Positions 40,174 to 50,279 of a stretch of 64,000 nucleotides of DNA are shown here, one piece after another. Made by a program: the position numbers and the translations under genes. Source of the stretch: Vibrio galatheae (GTDB lineage Bacteria; Pseudomonadota; Gammaproteobacteria; Enterobacterales; Vibrionaceae); the NCBI RefSeq assembly GCF_000967545.1, contig NZ_JXXV01000011.1, positions 1-64,000 of the forward strand, read 5' to 3'. The first letter of the stretch is position 1, and every line of letters starts with the position of its first letter. The notes under the pieces are model-generated. The model was not told the DNA's origin and did not search any database. It saw nothing but the letters and a program-made list of their open reading frames with translations.

Positions 40174-40233
40174 CCTTTCGTTTGCCAGCCAGTCGACACA
40201 ATCATCCCAATAGGGAGTCAATGGAGAGTCGTC

Positions 40234-40935
40234 ATGTTAACTCAAAGGGTGGTGAAATACATCGCCGACCTGTTGCCTATGCATTGTGAGGTGTGCCGAC
40301 TGCCGTTAACCGAGCCGAGATCGAGTAGTGGTATTTGCGGTTACTGCAGCGCGTATTTCGACCCAGTACCACGCTGCCAGCGCTGTGGTTTACCGACTCT
40401 CTATCAGGTCGCTGAGTGTGGTCAATGCTTAAAAACACCGCCGAGTTGGCAAAGCCTCTATTGTCTTGGTGACTACCAACAGCCACTGTCGACTTATGTC
40501 CATCTGCTTAAATACGAACGTCAGTTTTGGCATGCGAACAAGCTAGGTTTGTTGCTGGCTGGGCGTGTTGAGCGTCCAGCGCAACTCATTACTTACGTGC
40601 CTCTGCATTGGCGGCGATATCTAAAACGGGGCTTCAATCAAAGTGAGTTAATTGCCTTGCCGCTGGCTCGTCAGCTTAATCTGCCGTGCCAACCGTTGTT
40701 CAAACGACTAAGGGCAACGCCGCAACAACAAGGGCTAAGCAAAGTTGAGCGCAGGCGTAATCTTAGCCACGCTTTTACTCTTAATCGTTATGTGAATGTT
40801 GACCATGTGGCGATTGTTGATGATGTGGTGACCACAGGCAGTACGGTGCAGCATTTATGCGATTTACTGCTTGAAGCGGGCGTGAAAAGTGTTGATATTT
40901 ACTGCCTATGCCGTACTCCTGAACCTGCCGATTAG
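40234..40935 (+). CDS. comF: ComF-family phosphoribosyltransferase-like protein
   Basis: A 233-residue protein with an N-terminal zinc-ribbon-like region, visible as CEVC, CGYC, CQRC and CGQC (about 16-68). A type I phosphoribosyltransferase fold follows, with the PRPP loop AIVDDVVTTGST (about 191-202). In naturally competent bacteria, ComF is needed for DNA uptake; Vibrio species are competent on chitin. It may also act in purine or pyrimidine salvage, but no substrate is known. GGAGA precedes the ATG at 40234, although the frame is open earlier. Confidence 0.92.
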   Translation: MLTQRVVKYIADLLPMHCEVCRLPLTEPRSSSGICGYCSAYFDPVPRCQRCGLPTLYQVAECGQCLKTPPSWQSLYCLGDYQQPLSTYVHLLKYERQFWHANKLGLLLAGRVERPAQLITYVPLHWRRYLKRGFNQSELIALPLARQLNLPCQPLFKRLRATPQQQGLSKVERRRNLSHAFTLNRYVNVDHVAIVDDVVTTGSTVQHLCDLLLEAGVKSVDIYCLCRTPEPAD

Positions 40936-41021
40936 TATAATTTGACTAAAACGCTAGATCTCTCAGTTTTGAGGAGTAAAATGGTCAACTAATAGCCTAC
41001 AAAATTACTCAGGTATTCGTC

Positions 41022-41609
41022 GTGTCAAATACAATTACTATTACAGAAACCGCCCAAAAACATTTTGCCAATCTACTGGGTCAGCAACCAGAAGGCACTA
41101 ATATTCGTGTGTTCGTGGTTAACCCTGGTACTCAAAACGCCGAGTGTGGTGTTTCTTACTGCCCAACAGAGGCAGTTGAGTCTAGCGACACTGAATTATC
41201 GTTCGAAAGCTTTTCTGCCTTTATCGATGAGCTTAGCCTTCCGTTTCTAGAAGATGCAGAAATTGATTTTGTGACGGATAAAATGGGCTCTCAGCTCACT
41301 CTCAAAGCGCCGAACGCCAAAATGCGCAAAGTTTCTGATGACGCGCCGCTGGTTGAGCGTGTGGAATATGCGATTCAAACTCAGGTCAACCCTCAACTTG
41401 CTGGTCACGGTGGTCATGTCAATTTAGTCGAAATCACCGAAGAAGGTGTGGCGATTGTAGCGTTTGGTGGTGGTTGTAATGGTTGTTCTATGGTTGATGT
41501 CACTCTGAAAGAAGGCATCGAAAAAGAGCTGCTGCAACAGTTTGAAGGTGAGTTGTCTGCAGTGCGCGATGCGACTGAGCACGATCGTGGTGAACACTCT
41601 TACTACTAA
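41022..41609 (+). CDS. nfuA: Fe-S biogenesis protein NfuA
   Basis: A 195-residue carrier that delivers 4Fe-4S clusters. An N-terminal A-type-like domain (about 5-95) is degenerate in its Cys residues, as in known NfuA. The C-terminal Nfu domain carries the CNGC motif near 149-152, within [19 protein letters not shown]. The start is GTG (VSNTITITE), matching the family N terminus. It stands between comF and nudE with a terminator after it. Confidence 0.96.
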   Translation: MSNTITITETAQKHFANLLGQQPEGTNIRVFVVNPGTQNAECGVSYCPTEAVESSDTELSFESFSAFIDELSLPFLEDAEIDFVTDKMGSQLTLKAPNAKMRKVSDDAPLVERVEYAIQTQVNPQLAGHGGHVNLVEITEEGVAIVAFGGGCNGCSMVDVTLKEGIEKELLQQFEGELSAVRDATEHDRGEHSYY

Positions 41610-41636
41610 TCACGTATTTAAGCGAATGAAATCCAT

Positions 41637-41668
41637 AGGGTTGACAGAAATGTCAGCCCTTTTTTTGT
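41637..41668 (+). terminator. Terminator of nfuA
   Basis: AGGGTTGACA pairs with TGTCAGCCCT (one G-T pair) around GAAA, followed by seven T. It lies about 30 nt after the stop. Confidence 0.92.
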
Positions 41669-41779
41669 TTTCAAACCTGATAGATTTCTCATATATTAAG
41701 AAGGTTGAACTTTTGCACCAAGTTAAAAATCAATAGCAATTGTGTCTAGTACCTTCCTCGCACGCAAAGGAGTGAGCTC

Positions 41780-42328
41780 GTGGCGAAACGGAACCCACCA
41801 GAAATTCTGGCTAAACAGACGGTCGCTCAATCTCGATTGTTCGCAATTGAAGCGATGGATTTACGCTTTAGCAATGGTGAGCAGCGCACTTACGAGCGGA
41901 TGAAGCCAAGTGGACGCAATGCGGTGATGATGGTTCCGATTACTCAGCAGGGCGATATTTTGTTGGTACGGGAGTACGCGGCGGGTACCGAACGCTACGA
42001 ACTTGGTTTCCCCAAAGGGTTGATTGACCCAGGAGAGACACCACAGCAAGCGGCAGAACGTGAATTGAAAGAAGAAATAGGTTACGGCGCTAAGCAGTTA
42101 ACGCCGTTAAAAGAAGTGGTGCTCGCTCCGTCTTATTTCTCAAGCAAAATGACTCTGTTCATTGCCCAACAACTATACTCAGAGCAATTGGAAGGTGATG
42201 AACCTGAACCGTTGGAAGTGGTGCGTTGGCCTTTAACCCAAGCTGAAGAGCTACTCACGCACCTCGATTTTAGTGAAGCGCGCAGTATTACCGCGTTATT
42301 ACTCGCTCTACGCATCTTAAAACCATAA
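41780..42328 (+). CDS. nudE: ADP compounds hydrolase NudE
   Basis: A 182-residue Nudix hydrolase that acts on ADP-ribose, NADH, Ap3A and similar compounds in E. coli. The Nudix box is visible at about 80-102, with the pattern G-x5-E-x7-REL-x-EE-x-G (GLIDPGETPQQ, RELKEEIG). GTG start at 41780 with AAGGAG eight nt upstream. It sits directly before cysQ, an arrangement conserved in gammaproteobacteria. Confidence 0.95.
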   Translation: MAKRNPPEILAKQTVAQSRLFAIEAMDLRFSNGEQRTYERMKPSGRNAVMMVPITQQGDILLVREYAAGTERYELGFPKGLIDPGETPQQAAERELKEEIGYGAKQLTPLKEVVLAPSYFSSKMTLFIAQQLYSEQLEGDEPEPLEVVRWPLTQAEELLTHLDFSEARSITALLLALRILKP

Positions 42329-42336
42329 TGAACATG

Positions 42337-42361
42337 TTTCTCAGCCACTTGGTCTGAGAAA
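42337..42361. other. Hairpin between nudE and cysQ
   Basis: TTTCTCAG (42337-42344) pairs with CTGAGAAA (42354-42361) around a 9-nt loop. There is no T tract after it on the plus strand, so it is not a strong terminator. It may modulate readthrough into cysQ. Confidence 0.4.
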
Positions 42362-42388
42362 ATAGCCGTAGAACGCTAAGGATTTTTT

Positions 42389-43216
42389 ATGCCAATGAAA
42401 GAAGACCTTTCTCATCATTTGCCTGCAGTGATCGAAATTGCCCGTAGTGCTGGGCAATTAATTCTCGATATCTATGAGAAGAAAGAGTATCAAGCGTTTA
42501 CCAAAAGTGATGAAACACCGGTAACCAGTGCGGATATCGCCGCACATAGATTGATTGTTGAGAAGCTGGCCGATTTGACGCCGGACATTCCGGTGCTGTC
42601 TGAAGAAGCGGCGGATATCAGTTTAGACAAGCGTTCACAATGGGATCGCTATTGGTTGGTTGACCCACTAGATGGCACGCAAGAATTTATCGCCCGCAGC
42701 GGTGATTTTGCCACCATTATTGCTCTAGTCGAAAACAACCAACCTGTAATGGGCGTGGTATATGGTCCTGTTTCAGGGGTGACGTACTACGCTTATCAAG
42801 GCAAAGGGGCATGGAAGATACCTGATATGAGCGAAAGTGTGCGGATTAAAACGCACCAGCATGATGGCAAGCAGAGCCCAATCGCTATCGCCATCAGTCG
42901 CCGTCAGGATATCAATCGCATCACCAACCGTATGAGCAGTGGCTGGAACTACGATCTTGTACCACTGGGTTCTGCGGCGTTAAAAGCGTGTTTAGTTGCT
43001 GAAGGGGCGGTGGATTGTTATTTGCGCCTTGGCCCCACAGGTGAGTGGGATACCGCTGCGACCCAATGCATTGTTGAAGAGGCTGGCGGGCGTATTTTGA
43101 GTACTCAGCTTGAACCGCTGTCTTACAACGAGCGCGATACTTTAGAGAACCCGAACTTCATCGTGCTGGGTGATGAAAGCCTGCCGTGGGATGAGATTCT
43201 TAAGGTTAAAGACTAG
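42389..43216 (+). CDS. cysQ: 3'(2'),5'-bisphosphate nucleotidase CysQ
   Basis: A 275-residue magnesium-dependent phosphatase that removes 3'-phosphoadenosine 5'-phosphate formed in sulfate assimilation. Lithium-sensitive phosphatase motifs are visible: LSEEAAD (about 69-75), DPLDGTQEF (about 89-97) and the C-terminal GEWDTAATQCIVEEAGG. Length fits the family. Two ATG codons are close at the start; the first (42389) is used here. It is convergent with recG. Confidence 0.95.
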   Translation: MPMKEDLSHHLPAVIEIARSAGQLILDIYEKKEYQAFTKSDETPVTSADIAAHRLIVEKLADLTPDIPVLSEEAADISLDKRSQWDRYWLVDPLDGTQEFIARSGDFATIIALVENNQPVMGVVYGPVSGVTYYAYQGKGAWKIPDMSESVRIKTHQHDGKQSPIAIAISRRQDINRITNRMSSGWNYDLVPLGSAALKACLVAEGAVDCYLRLGPTGEWDTAATQCIVEEAGGRILSTQLEPLSYNERDTLENPNFIVLGDESLPWDEILKVKD

Positions 43217-43258
43217 TCAATGGGATGGGATATTAGAGGGTTTTAGTTCCTTGAAACT

Positions 43259-45337
43259 CTACGCCTTCGAATAAACATCCCGTTCACCGAGCCAACGATC
43301 GATAATTGCGCTGGCGTTTTGTGGGTAGTTATCATGAATATGGCGGGCAATACGTTGCACTTCTGGGATTAAGCGTTGATCGCGCACCAAGTCAGCAATC
43401 TTAAAATCGGCCATGCCGGTTTGTTTGGTGCCCAGTAGTTCCCCTGGGCCGCGAATTTCCAAGTCGCGCTGAGCGATAACAAAACCATCATTGCTTTCAC
43501 GCAAAACACTTAAACGCTTTTGCGCGGTTTTTGACAGCGGTGAGTGGTAAAGCAGTACACAATGACTGGCAACGCTACCGCGGCCGACACGACCACGTAA
43601 CTGGTGGAGCTGAGCTAGGCCAAGGCGCTCTGGGTTTTCAATGATCATTAAGCTCGAGTTTGGCACGTCAACACCGACTTCAATCACAGTAGTGGCGACT
43701 AGCAAGTGCAGTTTACTGTCTTTAAAATCCTGCATTACTGCCTGTTTCTCAGCAGGTTTCATCCGCCCATGTACCAAGCCAATTTTTACATCAGGCAGTT
43801 TGCGCTGTAGCTCTTCTGCCGTATCGGCTGCGGCTTGAGCTTCAAGCACTTCCGACTCATCAATCAGCGTACATACCCAGTAAGCTTGTTTGCCTTCGTT
43901 TAGGCAGGCATTACGTACTCGCTCGACAATATCATCACGCTTAGTATCAGGGATCGCCACGGTTTGAATCGGCGTTCGACCGGGAGGTAGCTCATCAATC
44001 ACTGAGGTTTCTAGATCCGCATAGGCTGTCATGGCGAGTGTGCGAGGAATCGGTGTCGCCGTCATAATTAGCTGGTGAGGGTAGGCACCTTGTTTAGCGC
44101 CTTTTTCTCGCAGCTCTAAGCGCTGGTGGACGCCAAAACGGTGCTGCTCATCAATAATGACTAAAGCCAAATGGTTAAACTCGACATGCTCTTGGAATAG
44201 GGCATGAGTGCCGACCACCATTTGTGCTTCGCCGCTGGCAATATTCGCCAACTCAGCCTGTTTGGCTTTGCCTTTTAGTTTGCCTGCTAGCCAGCCAACT
44301 TTGATCCCCATTGGTTCTAGCCAGTTGGCAAAGTTAAGTGCATGTTGCTCGGCGAGCAGTTCGGTAGGTGCCATCAAGGCGACTTGATAGCCATGCTCCA
44401 GCGCGCGCAAAGCCGCTAGGGCCGCGACTAAGGTTTTACCTGAGCCGACATCTCCTTGCACTAAGCGCATCATAGGGTGTGGCTTTGCTAAATCTTGTTC
44501 AATTTCTTTCACCACCCGAGCTTGAGCGTTAGTCGGCGAAAAAGGCAGTTGAGCCAGCAGCTGTTGTTTGAGTGTGTTACTCGGGGCAAGCGGCAGAGCT
44601 TCGTCTTGCTGACCTTTACTTCGCACTGAGAGCATGGATAGATTTTGTGCCAACAGCTCTTCCATAATCAGACGAACTTGCGCTGGGTGCTTGCCTTCAT
44701 CAAATTGCTCTAAGTTTATCCCGGGTGGTGGCCGATGAATGGTATGCAATGCTTGGGCTAAAGTGATCTGGTGATCATATAAGCCACTTGGCAGCAGTTC
44801 TTGTACTGCGGTTTTATCAAGTAACTCAAGCGCTTGGTCGGTTAGATTACGCAATGTAATTTGGCGTAGGCCGTCGGTAGTGGGATAAACGGGGGTTAAG
44901 GTCTGCTCGACCTGCGTTGTTTGGTTGGGGGCGTAAAATTTGTAGTCTGGGTGAACAATCTCGAGCCCATAGCTACCACGCTTTATTTCACCATAGGCAT
45001 GTACCGTTTTGCCTTCAGTGAAGTTGTTCTTCATCCCCGCAGTAAAGTTGAAAAAACGTAAGCTGATGGTGCCGTTGCCGTCGCTGATTTTAACCGACAA
45101 CATTTTGCGTTTACCAAACAAGGTGTCGACACTCATCACTTTACCCTGTACTGCTGCCCATAAACCTGCGTGCAGTTTCACTATCGGGTAGATACGAGTG
45201 CGGTCTTCGTAGCGCAGTGGTAAGTGGAAGAGCAGATCTTGAACTGAGTTGAGTCCTACTTTGGTCAGCTTCTCTGCCACCTTGGCACCAACACCAGTGA
45301 GAGAAGTAAGCGGAATTGCAGATAGCAGTTGGGACAT
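43259..45337 (-). CDS. recG: ATP-dependent DNA helicase RecG
   Basis: A 692-residue helicase that regresses stalled replication forks and processes branched DNA. The N-terminal wedge domain with an OB fold covers about 1-180. The helicase core has Walker A GDVGSGKT (about 295-302), the DEQH box in IIDEQHRFG (about 397), TATPIPRT motif III, and the C-terminal part with QLRGRVGRG. The terminal TRG region and length match the family. It lies at the end of the gmk-rpoZ-spoT-trmH-recG cluster. Confidence 0.97.
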   Translation of the reverse strand: MSQLLSAIPLTSLTGVGAKVAEKLTKVGLNSVQDLLFHLPLRYEDRTRIYPIVKLHAGLWAAVQGKVMSVDTLFGKRKMLSVKISDGNGTISLRFFNFTAGMKNNFTEGKTVHAYGEIKRGSYGLEIVHPDYKFYAPNQTTQVEQTLTPVYPTTDGLRQITLRNLTDQALELLDKTAVQELLPSGLYDHQITLAQALHTIHRPPPGINLEQFDEGKHPAQVRLIMEELLAQNLSMLSVRSKGQQDEALPLAPSNTLKQQLLAQLPFSPTNAQARVVKEIEQDLAKPHPMMRLVQGDVGSGKTLVAALAALRALEHGYQVALMAPTELLAEQHALNFANWLEPMGIKVGWLAGKLKGKAKQAELANIASGEAQMVVGTHALFQEHVEFNHLALVIIDEQHRFGVHQRLELREKGAKQGAYPHQLIMTATPIPRTLAMTAYADLETSVIDELPPGRTPIQTVAIPDTKRDDIVERVRNACLNEGKQAYWVCTLIDESEVLEAQAAADTAEELQRKLPDVKIGLVHGRMKPAEKQAVMQDFKDSKLHLLVATTVIEVGVDVPNSSLMIIENPERLGLAQLHQLRGRVGRGSVASHCVLLYHSPLSKTAQKRLSVLRESNDGFVIAQRDLEIRGPGELLGTKQTGMADFKIADLVRDQRLIPEVQRIARHIHDNYPQNASAIIDRWLGERDVYSKA

Positions 45338-45478
45338 AACACAGCTCGCTCGTTATTCAGAGTAAGTGATTCAGTGAGTTAGATACAGCAAACTCTACTA
45401 GTTAACCATCGATCTGTGTTTTTGTACAGTGGATAGGGCAGTTTCTCGTGCATAGAAATTCCCCAGTAGTAACAAGGG

Positions 45479-45496
45479 TCTAGAAACTAGGAACTA
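45479..45496. repeat. CTAG repeat, recG-trmH gap
   Basis: CTAGAAACTAGGAACT lies in the 160-bp gap between recG and trmH. It is a short member of the CTAG-rich repeat family also seen at 46184, 55269, 61029 and 62388. Confidence 0.6.
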
Positions 45497-46180
45497 TTAT
45501 CTTTTCTGCATCTCGGCCCACCATGCCTCATCGGCGATGATCTGACCTTGGTCATCCAACTCAGGGTAGGGCAGCTTTTTCCGTTTTGCGACTTTAGCCA
45601 GTACCGGGTGACCGCGTTCAAACAGTAAGCGATGGATAGTCTCTTGAGGGATGGAGCTGATGTCGTTGTCGTACATACCTGCGGCGGCACGCTGACGTTG
45701 GGCCTCGTACAAAATCACCGCGCTGGCGACGGAAACATTGAGCGATTGAACCATACCGACCATAGGCACGATGATATCTTGATCCGCGAGCTGTTTAGCT
45801 TGTTCAGAAGCGCCGACTTTTTCGCTGCCAAGAATGATGGCGGTTGGCTTGGTGTAGTCGATATCGCGAAAATCTACCGCAGTATCAGACAGGTTGGTGA
45901 CCAGAACTTGCATCCCCTGACTTTTTAGTTCAGTGATAGCAGTCTCAATGCTGCCGTGGGTTTCAACCTCAACCCAGTTGCGTGCCCCTGCCGATGTATG
46001 GCTTAAAGTGCGCATTTGATGCGGCCAAACGGCATGAATCTTATGAATTCCTGTCGCATCTGCGGTGCGGATCACGGCTGAAACATTGTTTGGTTTATGG
46101 ACTTCTTCAAGGCAGAGGGTCAAATCCGCTTGGCGTGCTTTGAGCACCTCTTGAATACGGTGGTAGCGTTCTAAATTCAT
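45497..46180 (-). CDS. trmH: tRNA (guanosine(18)-2'-O)-methyltransferase TrmH
   Basis: A 227-residue SPOUT-class methyltransferase that modifies G18 in the D loop. The SPOUT knot motifs are visible: N-terminal VHKPNNVSAVIRTADATG (about 27-44, with the catalytic Arg), AIILGSEKVGAS near 117, and MVQSLNVSVASAVILYEA (about 142-159). The C-terminal basic tail is typical of the E. coli enzyme. Gene order spoT-trmH-recG is the conserved one. Confidence 0.96.
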   Translation of the reverse strand: MNLERYHRIQEVLKARQADLTLCLEEVHKPNNVSAVIRTADATGIHKIHAVWPHQMRTLSHTSAGARNWVEVETHGSIETAITELKSQGMQVLVTNLSDTAVDFRDIDYTKPTAIILGSEKVGASEQAKQLADQDIIVPMVGMVQSLNVSVASAVILYEAQRQRAAAGMYDNDISSIPQETIHRLLFERGHPVLAKVAKRKKLPYPELDDQGQIIADEAWWAEMQKR

Positions 46181-46183
46181 TTA

Positions 46184-46266
46184 AGTTCCTAGAAGTCAGT
46201 ACCTATAAAAAGAAGTGCCTAGTTCCTAGAAGTTTCCCTCTAGGAACCAGTCAATAGGAACTAGGA
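46184..46266. repeat. CTAG repeat cluster, trmH-spoT gap
   Basis: The 94-bp gap holds several copies of the repeat, in both orientations: AAGTTCCTAGAAGT, GCCTAGTTCCTAGAAGT, CTCTAGGAACCAGT and AATAGGAACTAGG, ending in GTATCT. The units are spaced at roughly 10 bp. The segment is noncoding. Confidence 0.7.
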
Positions 46267-46274
46267 TTTTGTAT

Positions 46275-48392
46275 CTAATTTCTGCGGCGACGAACTCTTA
46301 ACGTTTGTGGCATCGACTTAATCTTACGCATGATACCCGCTAGATGAACCCGATCTTTGGTCGTTAGCAACACAGTCACTGTGTAGAGGCGACCATCTCG
46401 CTCTTCGGTTGATAGGCCATGAATGTTAGAGCCAGTCTTGGAAATTACGTTAGTCAGTTCAGCTAGTGCGCCTTGACGGTTTTGCACGTCGACAGTGACT
46501 TCGGTAATGAACTCTTTGTCGTAATCGTTCGACCATTCGACTGCCATGTACTTATCGGGCTCTTTCTGATAGCCACGGACGTTCGGACACATTTCACGGT
46601 GTACCACTAAGCCACGGCCCGGTGATACGTGGGCGATAATATGATCGTCTGGAATCGGGTGACAACAATTGGCGAACGTAAGCAGAATGCCTTCTGCGCC
46701 ACGGATTGGTAATTTCTTCTTACCATCGCTGCTACCTGCCACTTCAGTCAGCTCATCGGCATCACCTAACAGGCGACGCGCGATCACAATACTCATCAAC
46801 TCGCCTAGACCGATATCTGCCAGTAAGTCGTCAATTGTCTTAATTTTTAGATCAGACAGAACGTGACTGATATTTTCTTCGTCGATATCTGACAGCGACA
46901 GTTCACCCAACGCATGGTTGAGTAGGCGACGCCCTAAGGTAATCGATTCTTCACGGCGCATGGTTTTGAGTACCTGACGAATCTTAGTTCGTGCGCGTGA
47001 TGTCACGACATAGTTTAGCCATGCCGCATTCGGTCTAGCGCCAGGGGCACTGATGATCTCAATCGTTTGACCGTTCTTAAGTGACTTACTAAGAGGGTAA
47101 GGGTTACGATCGACACGCGCACCAACACAGGTGTTACCCACATCGGTATGTACAGCATAGGCAAAGTCTACTGCCGTTGCACCAACTGGCATCTCAACGA
47201 TACGACCTTTTGGTGTAAAGACGTAGATCTCGTCTGGGAATAGGTCTGACTTAACGTTCTCGATAAACTCAAATGAGTTACCTGCACTTTGTTGTAGCTC
47301 AAGCAGGCTTTGCATCCAACGCTGGGCTTTGACTTGCGCGGTTGTTCCCGTACGTTCGCCGTTACCTTTATAAGACCAGTGAGCTGCAACACCTTTGTCG
47401 GCCATTTGATCCATATCTTCTGTACGGATCTGCACTTCAACGGGCACACCATGAGGACCAACCATTGAAGTGTGAATCGATTGATAGCCATTCGCTTTTG
47501 GTACCGCGATATAGTCTTTCATTCGACCCGGACGCGGTTTATACAGGCTATGCACCTGACCAAGAACGCGATAACAGGTATCGGCATCTTCCACCACCAC
47601 ACGGAACGCGTAGATGTCCATGATGGTATGAAAGCGCTGCTCTTTGGTCTTCATCTTGTTGTAGATCGAGAACAGGTTTTTCTCGCGGCCAAATACACGT
47701 GCTTTGAGACCGACTTCGTCTAAACGACCTTCAATCTCATCGTGAATACGCTGAATCATCTCTTTGCGATTACCGCGCGCGGTTCTCACAACCTCTTTCA
47801 GAACGCGATAACGGTTCGGATACAGGGCTTCAAAGCCAAGCTCTTCAAGTTCGGTTTTGATGTTGTGAATACCAAGGCGGTGCGCTAGTGGTGAGTAGAT
47901 TTCTAGCGTTTCTCGGGCAATGCGGCGTTTTTTGTCGGGGCGAAGCGCGCCAAGGGTGCGCATGTTATGCGTACGGTCAGCAAGCTTAATTAGAATAACG
48001 CGGATGTCTTGCACCATGGCAAGCACCATCTTACGGAAGTTTTCTGCCTGAGCTTCCTTGCGATCGCGAAACTTAAGCTTATCAAGCTTAGAAACGCCAT
48101 CCACCAATTCTGCCACAGTATTGCCAAATTGAGTTTCTAGCTCTTCTTTGGTGACTTCAGTGTCTTCAATAACGTCGTGAAGCAGTGCTGCTTGGAGCGT
48201 TTCAATATCAAGGCGCATTTCGGCCAAGATACGAGCAACAGCAACAGGGTGGATGATATAGGGTTCACCGCTAGAGCGGGTTTGCCCTTCATGGGCATCT
48301 TTCGCTACCACATAAGATTGACGCAGAGCCTCAATTTGAGGCTCTGGTAAGTATTCTTGGGCAACGTCTTTGAGGCTATCGAATAGATACAA
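46275..48392 (-). CDS. spoT: Bifunctional (p)ppGpp synthetase/hydrolase SpoT
   Basis: A 705-residue stringent-response enzyme. The HD hydrolase domain has HDVIEDTEV at about 72-80. The synthetase domain is at about 190-340. TGS (about 385-445, VFTPKGRIVEMPVG), helical and ACT domains (about 630-700) complete the order. SpoT normally hydrolyses (p)ppGpp and has weak synthetase activity in response to carbon or fatty acid starvation. It follows rpoZ on the same strand. Confidence 0.97.
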   Translation of the reverse strand: MYLFDSLKDVAQEYLPEPQIEALRQSYVVAKDAHEGQTRSSGEPYIIHPVAVARILAEMRLDIETLQAALLHDVIEDTEVTKEELETQFGNTVAELVDGVSKLDKLKFRDRKEAQAENFRKMVLAMVQDIRVILIKLADRTHNMRTLGALRPDKKRRIARETLEIYSPLAHRLGIHNIKTELEELGFEALYPNRYRVLKEVVRTARGNRKEMIQRIHDEIEGRLDEVGLKARVFGREKNLFSIYNKMKTKEQRFHTIMDIYAFRVVVEDADTCYRVLGQVHSLYKPRPGRMKDYIAVPKANGYQSIHTSMVGPHGVPVEVQIRTEDMDQMADKGVAAHWSYKGNGERTGTTAQVKAQRWMQSLLELQQSAGNSFEFIENVKSDLFPDEIYVFTPKGRIVEMPVGATAVDFAYAVHTDVGNTCVGARVDRNPYPLSKSLKNGQTIEIISAPGARPNAAWLNYVVTSRARTKIRQVLKTMRREESITLGRRLLNHALGELSLSDIDEENISHVLSDLKIKTIDDLLADIGLGELMSIVIARRLLGDADELTEVAGSSDGKKKLPIRGAEGILLTFANCCHPIPDDHIIAHVSPGRGLVVHREMCPNVRGYQKEPDKYMAVEWSNDYDKEFITEVTVDVQNRQGALAELTNVISKTGSNIHGLSTEERDGRLYTVTVLLTTKDRVHLAGIMRKIKSMPQTLRVRRRRN

Positions 48393-48434
48393 ACTTTAGG
48401 CCCGGAAGATAGTTGTAGTGACGATAAGGTCTAA

Positions 48435-48707
48435 TTAACGGCTGTGAGCAATGCTGCTAACAGCAGCCAATTCAGCGGCTTCTTGCTCTTGCTGCTCTTG
48501 ACGCTCACGAGCATCAAGGATCTCTTTAGTGATAAGACCTTCTTCGATCTCGCGTAGAGCGATAACCGTTTGCTTATCATTCTCTTCTGGCACTAGTGAA
48601 TCTTTACCACCAGTTTGCATTTGACGAGCGCGGCGTGCCGCAATGAGAACTAGGTCGAAACGGTTGCCAACTTTTTCAACAGCGTCTTGAACAGTTACGC
48701 GTGCCAT
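48435..48707 (-). CDS. rpoZ: RNA polymerase omega subunit
   Basis: A 90-residue small subunit that aids assembly of beta' and ppGpp binding. The family start [20 protein letters not shown] is complete, followed by the ARRARQM segment that binds beta'. It is co-directional with gmk and spoT, as in E. coli. Confidence 0.98.
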   Translation of the reverse strand: MARVTVQDAVEKVGNRFDLVLIAARRARQMQTGGKDSLVPEENDKQTVIALREIEEGLITKEILDARERQEQQEQEAAELAAVSSIAHSR

Positions 48708-48765
48708 GAGAACTCCAAATTAGTTAACTAAAATTTTGAATGACGAGAAATTATACAGGCTGACC

Positions 48766-48785
48766 CTTCCTAGTGTCTAGGATCT
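48766..48785. repeat. Possible CTAG repeat, rpoZ-gmk gap
   Basis: CTTCCTAGTGTCTAGGATCT contains two CTAG units and inverted CCTAG/CTAGG halves. It is a weaker match to the family at 46184-46266. Confidence 0.4.
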
Positions 48786-48803
48786 GTTTGCCTTTCGGGT
48801 AAT

Positions 48804-50279
<1,476 letters not shown>

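Noticed and set aside
40935..40975. IscR-type site upstream of nfuA
   Set aside because: TTGACT resembles part of the IscR type 1 motif, but the second half does not match the consensus.
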